Assembly: GCA_030295235.1 (NCBI GenBank) | Contig: AP026132.1 | Location: forward strand, 248,001 to 312,000 | Origin: Fistulifera solaris | Taxonomy: Eukaryota > Bacillariophyta > Bacillariophyceae > Naviculales > Stauroneidaceae | DNA length: 64,000 bases | Direction of reading: 5' to 3' | Shown here: positions 62,646-64,000 of the stretch, piece by piece | Position numbering within the stretch: the stretch's first letter is position 1 | Layout of the letters: each line of letters opens with the position of its first letter | Position numbers and translations under genes: made by a program | Notes under the pieces: model-generated | What the model saw: only the letters and a program-made list of their open reading frames with translations | Databases searched by the model: none | Told to the model about the DNA's origin: nothing

Positions 62646-63579
62646 CTACAGCTTCCCTTGTCGATGATCTTGTATTAATTTCACAAATTCGTGCTTCTCC
62701 ATAAGACCCGTAGCTTGTTTGCTCAAACCAGCGTTGCGTATCTCCGCTTTCAATTCTTTCACTGACATGGTGGAAGGGTCGGGTAGCGTCACCTGACAGG
62801 TATCATCGGGCGGCAACACTTGTTGAAGAAACGCCATAACGGCTGCCAACTCATTGGGACTGACCGTGTGCGGAATCGGGTACGACTGGAGTTCGTACTT
62901 CTCCACGCCTTTGCTTTGTAGCATCTTTTGCGACTTTTCGGCCATGGCATATGGAACTATTACATCTTGCGTGCCGTGACAGTGCAAAATGGGGGTCGAC
63001 GGTTGTTGCACTTTCAATTGTGCGGCGGCCGGAACATAACCCGACATGACGACAATTCCAGCCAATTGTTGCGGTAGTTGCAGCCCCGTAAACAGAGAAA
63101 GTGCTCCACCTTGTGAAAAGCCCGCCAAAACCATTCGATTGTACGGCAACCCGAACTTGTCATGCTCTTCCTGCAAAATCCTTGCAATCCGAGCCTGTGA
63201 TTCACTGATACCATGGCAATTTTCGTTCGAACGCTCATCCAAGCCAACAATATCGTACCAAGAAGGCATGGACATACCCATATTCAAAGTAACAGGTTGC
63301 GTAGGAGCCGTGGGGAGAACGAACTTCACGTACGGCATGGCGCGAGCCAAATTCTGTAGTTGTTGATGGTGGCAATAAGGGAATATATGCTTAGAACTGA
63401 AACAGTAGCACTCTCAATATTCAGTGTTATCATTCAGAACTCACCTCGGCAACATCGGCAAATCCTTCGGCCGTATCTCCCAAACCGTGCGAGATGACCA
63501 CTAGAGCACTTTGTTCTTGCGCTCGCTTGGGAGATATCGTAATAGTTCCATCCGAAGTTCTCTGTGTCGAGAAGGACAT
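62646..63579 (-). CDS. Acyl-protein thioesterase / carboxylesterase with extra C-terminal domain
   Basis: Exon 1 is 63579-63445 (45 codons) and exon 2 63353-62646, across a 91-nt intron (GTGAGT...TACAG), giving 280 residues. The APT1/2 fold is obvious: VVISHGLGDTAEGFADVAEN, KFVLPTAPTQPVTLNMGMSM, PSWYDIVGLDERS, nucleophile LAGFSQGGALSLFTGL, then HCHGTQDVIVPYAMAEKS with the Asp, and PHTVSPNEL with the catalytic His (usual G/H position). These cytosolic enzymes remove palmitate from proteins or hydrolyse lysophospholipids. After residue 235 there is an added 40-residue helical piece (STMSVKELKAEIRNAGLSKQ ... EFVKLIQDHR) similar to SAP/ARMET-C helices, which APT1 lacks. Confidence 0.9.
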
Positions 63580-64000
63580 GGTAGGCGATACTAAACAAGA
63601 GGTTGTGAAATACAGGAAGCGAGGGATGCGTCGGGCAATCAGCATGCAACCGAGAGAGTGGGTAAGTGACAACAAGGAGCGACGAAAACGTCGAGTGAAG
63701 AAAGAAAAGCGCTTGCGTAGGTCAGGCTCTTCGCTCTTTCCCTGCAATGTCTTTCCCTGCAATGTCAGTCGTTCGTTCAGAGAAGCTATTAATTGCTAGG
63801 AGTCGAAAGAAATTGATAAACGAATGTTGCTCTTCGATGATGATTATGCTCAACGCAAGATCGTCGTCGGCTTTTCTCTTTTCGCCAAACGCCAAAAATG
63901 CTTTCGAAGCTCGAAAGAAAGCCGTTCCGACTTTCGTTGACCTTGTTTTGCACTATTGAAAGATGCAAGCCGCTACGACTTGATAAATAACCCGGCTAGA
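63580..64000. other. Right end of the window, no gene resolved
   Basis: A plus-strand frame from 63747 to 63959 (70 codons) has no domain or family. A 15-bp tandem duplication TTTCCCTGCAATGTC (twice, 63737-63766) lies at its start. Confidence 0.3.

Noticed and set aside
1-64000. CRISPR array, bacterial operon or phage signals
   Set aside because: Introns, plastid-targeting motifs and eukaryotic complexes show nuclear DNA; no regularly spaced direct repeats seen.

Overview
The window is nuclear DNA of a photosynthetic stramenopile, almost certainly a diatom. Two genes encode fucoxanthin-chlorophyll-type light-harvesting proteins whose N-termini carry the S/A-A-F-A-P plastid-import motif. Two further proteins (4102-5379 and the CDGSH protein at 46563-47055) carry related motifs. 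Introns are mostly short (55-110 nt), GT-AG and frequent, and genes are densely packed on both strands. I cannot name the species from sequence alone.

Layout. 1-23 kb is housekeeping: a partial gene, V-ATPase subunit B, a plastid membrane protein, a RING protein, inositol-pentakisphosphate 2-kinase, the second-largest subunit of RNA polymerase I, two convergent light-harvesting genes, a BCKDH E1-alpha gene, a complex I B12-like subunit, a UBA-UAS-UBX protein and an MBD4-type DNA glycosylase. 24.3-29.4 kb is a large inverted duplication: two arms of about 1.46 kb, each with a copy of the same cysteine-rich two-repeat protein, flank an auxilin-like J-protein gene. 29.7-30.2 kb is a miniature inverted-repeat transposable element (MITE). 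30.4-48.7 kb is again mostly conserved genes: mitochondrial bL34, AP-3 beta, a PITH protein, an endonuclease/exonuclease/phosphatase protein, ETF-beta, V-ATPase proteolipid c, MOCS2A, a Sec6-like protein, an HAD protein, a CDGSH protein and a coiled-coil protein. 49.1-58.2 kb is an accessory block: five tandem copies of one leucine-rich-repeat-like family, two intact, one single-frameshifted and C-terminally divergent, two decayed, with a second MITE between copies 2 and 3. 58.5-63.6 kb holds an ABHD11-like hydrolase, casein kinase 1, ribosomal protein eL29 and an acyl-protein thioesterase with an extra C-terminal domain.

Sequence quality matters for anyone using this annotation. About ten conserved, otherwise intact genes are broken by a single inserted or missing base. 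Most of these lie in short homopolymers (RNA polymerase I subunit 2, auxilin-like, AP-3 beta twice, ETF-beta, V-ATPase c, EEP protein, Sec6-like twice, casein kinase 1). Indel errors in the assembly are the simplest explanation. Where I report such a gene I give the outer limits and the position of the break.

The most interesting items beyond housekeeping are the tandem LRR-like family with birth-and-death decay, the inverted duplication of an undescribed double-domain Cys-rich protein, two MITEs with recognisable terminal repeats and target-site duplications, and a 9-bp motif (TACTCCGTA) found seven times, always outside coding sequence.
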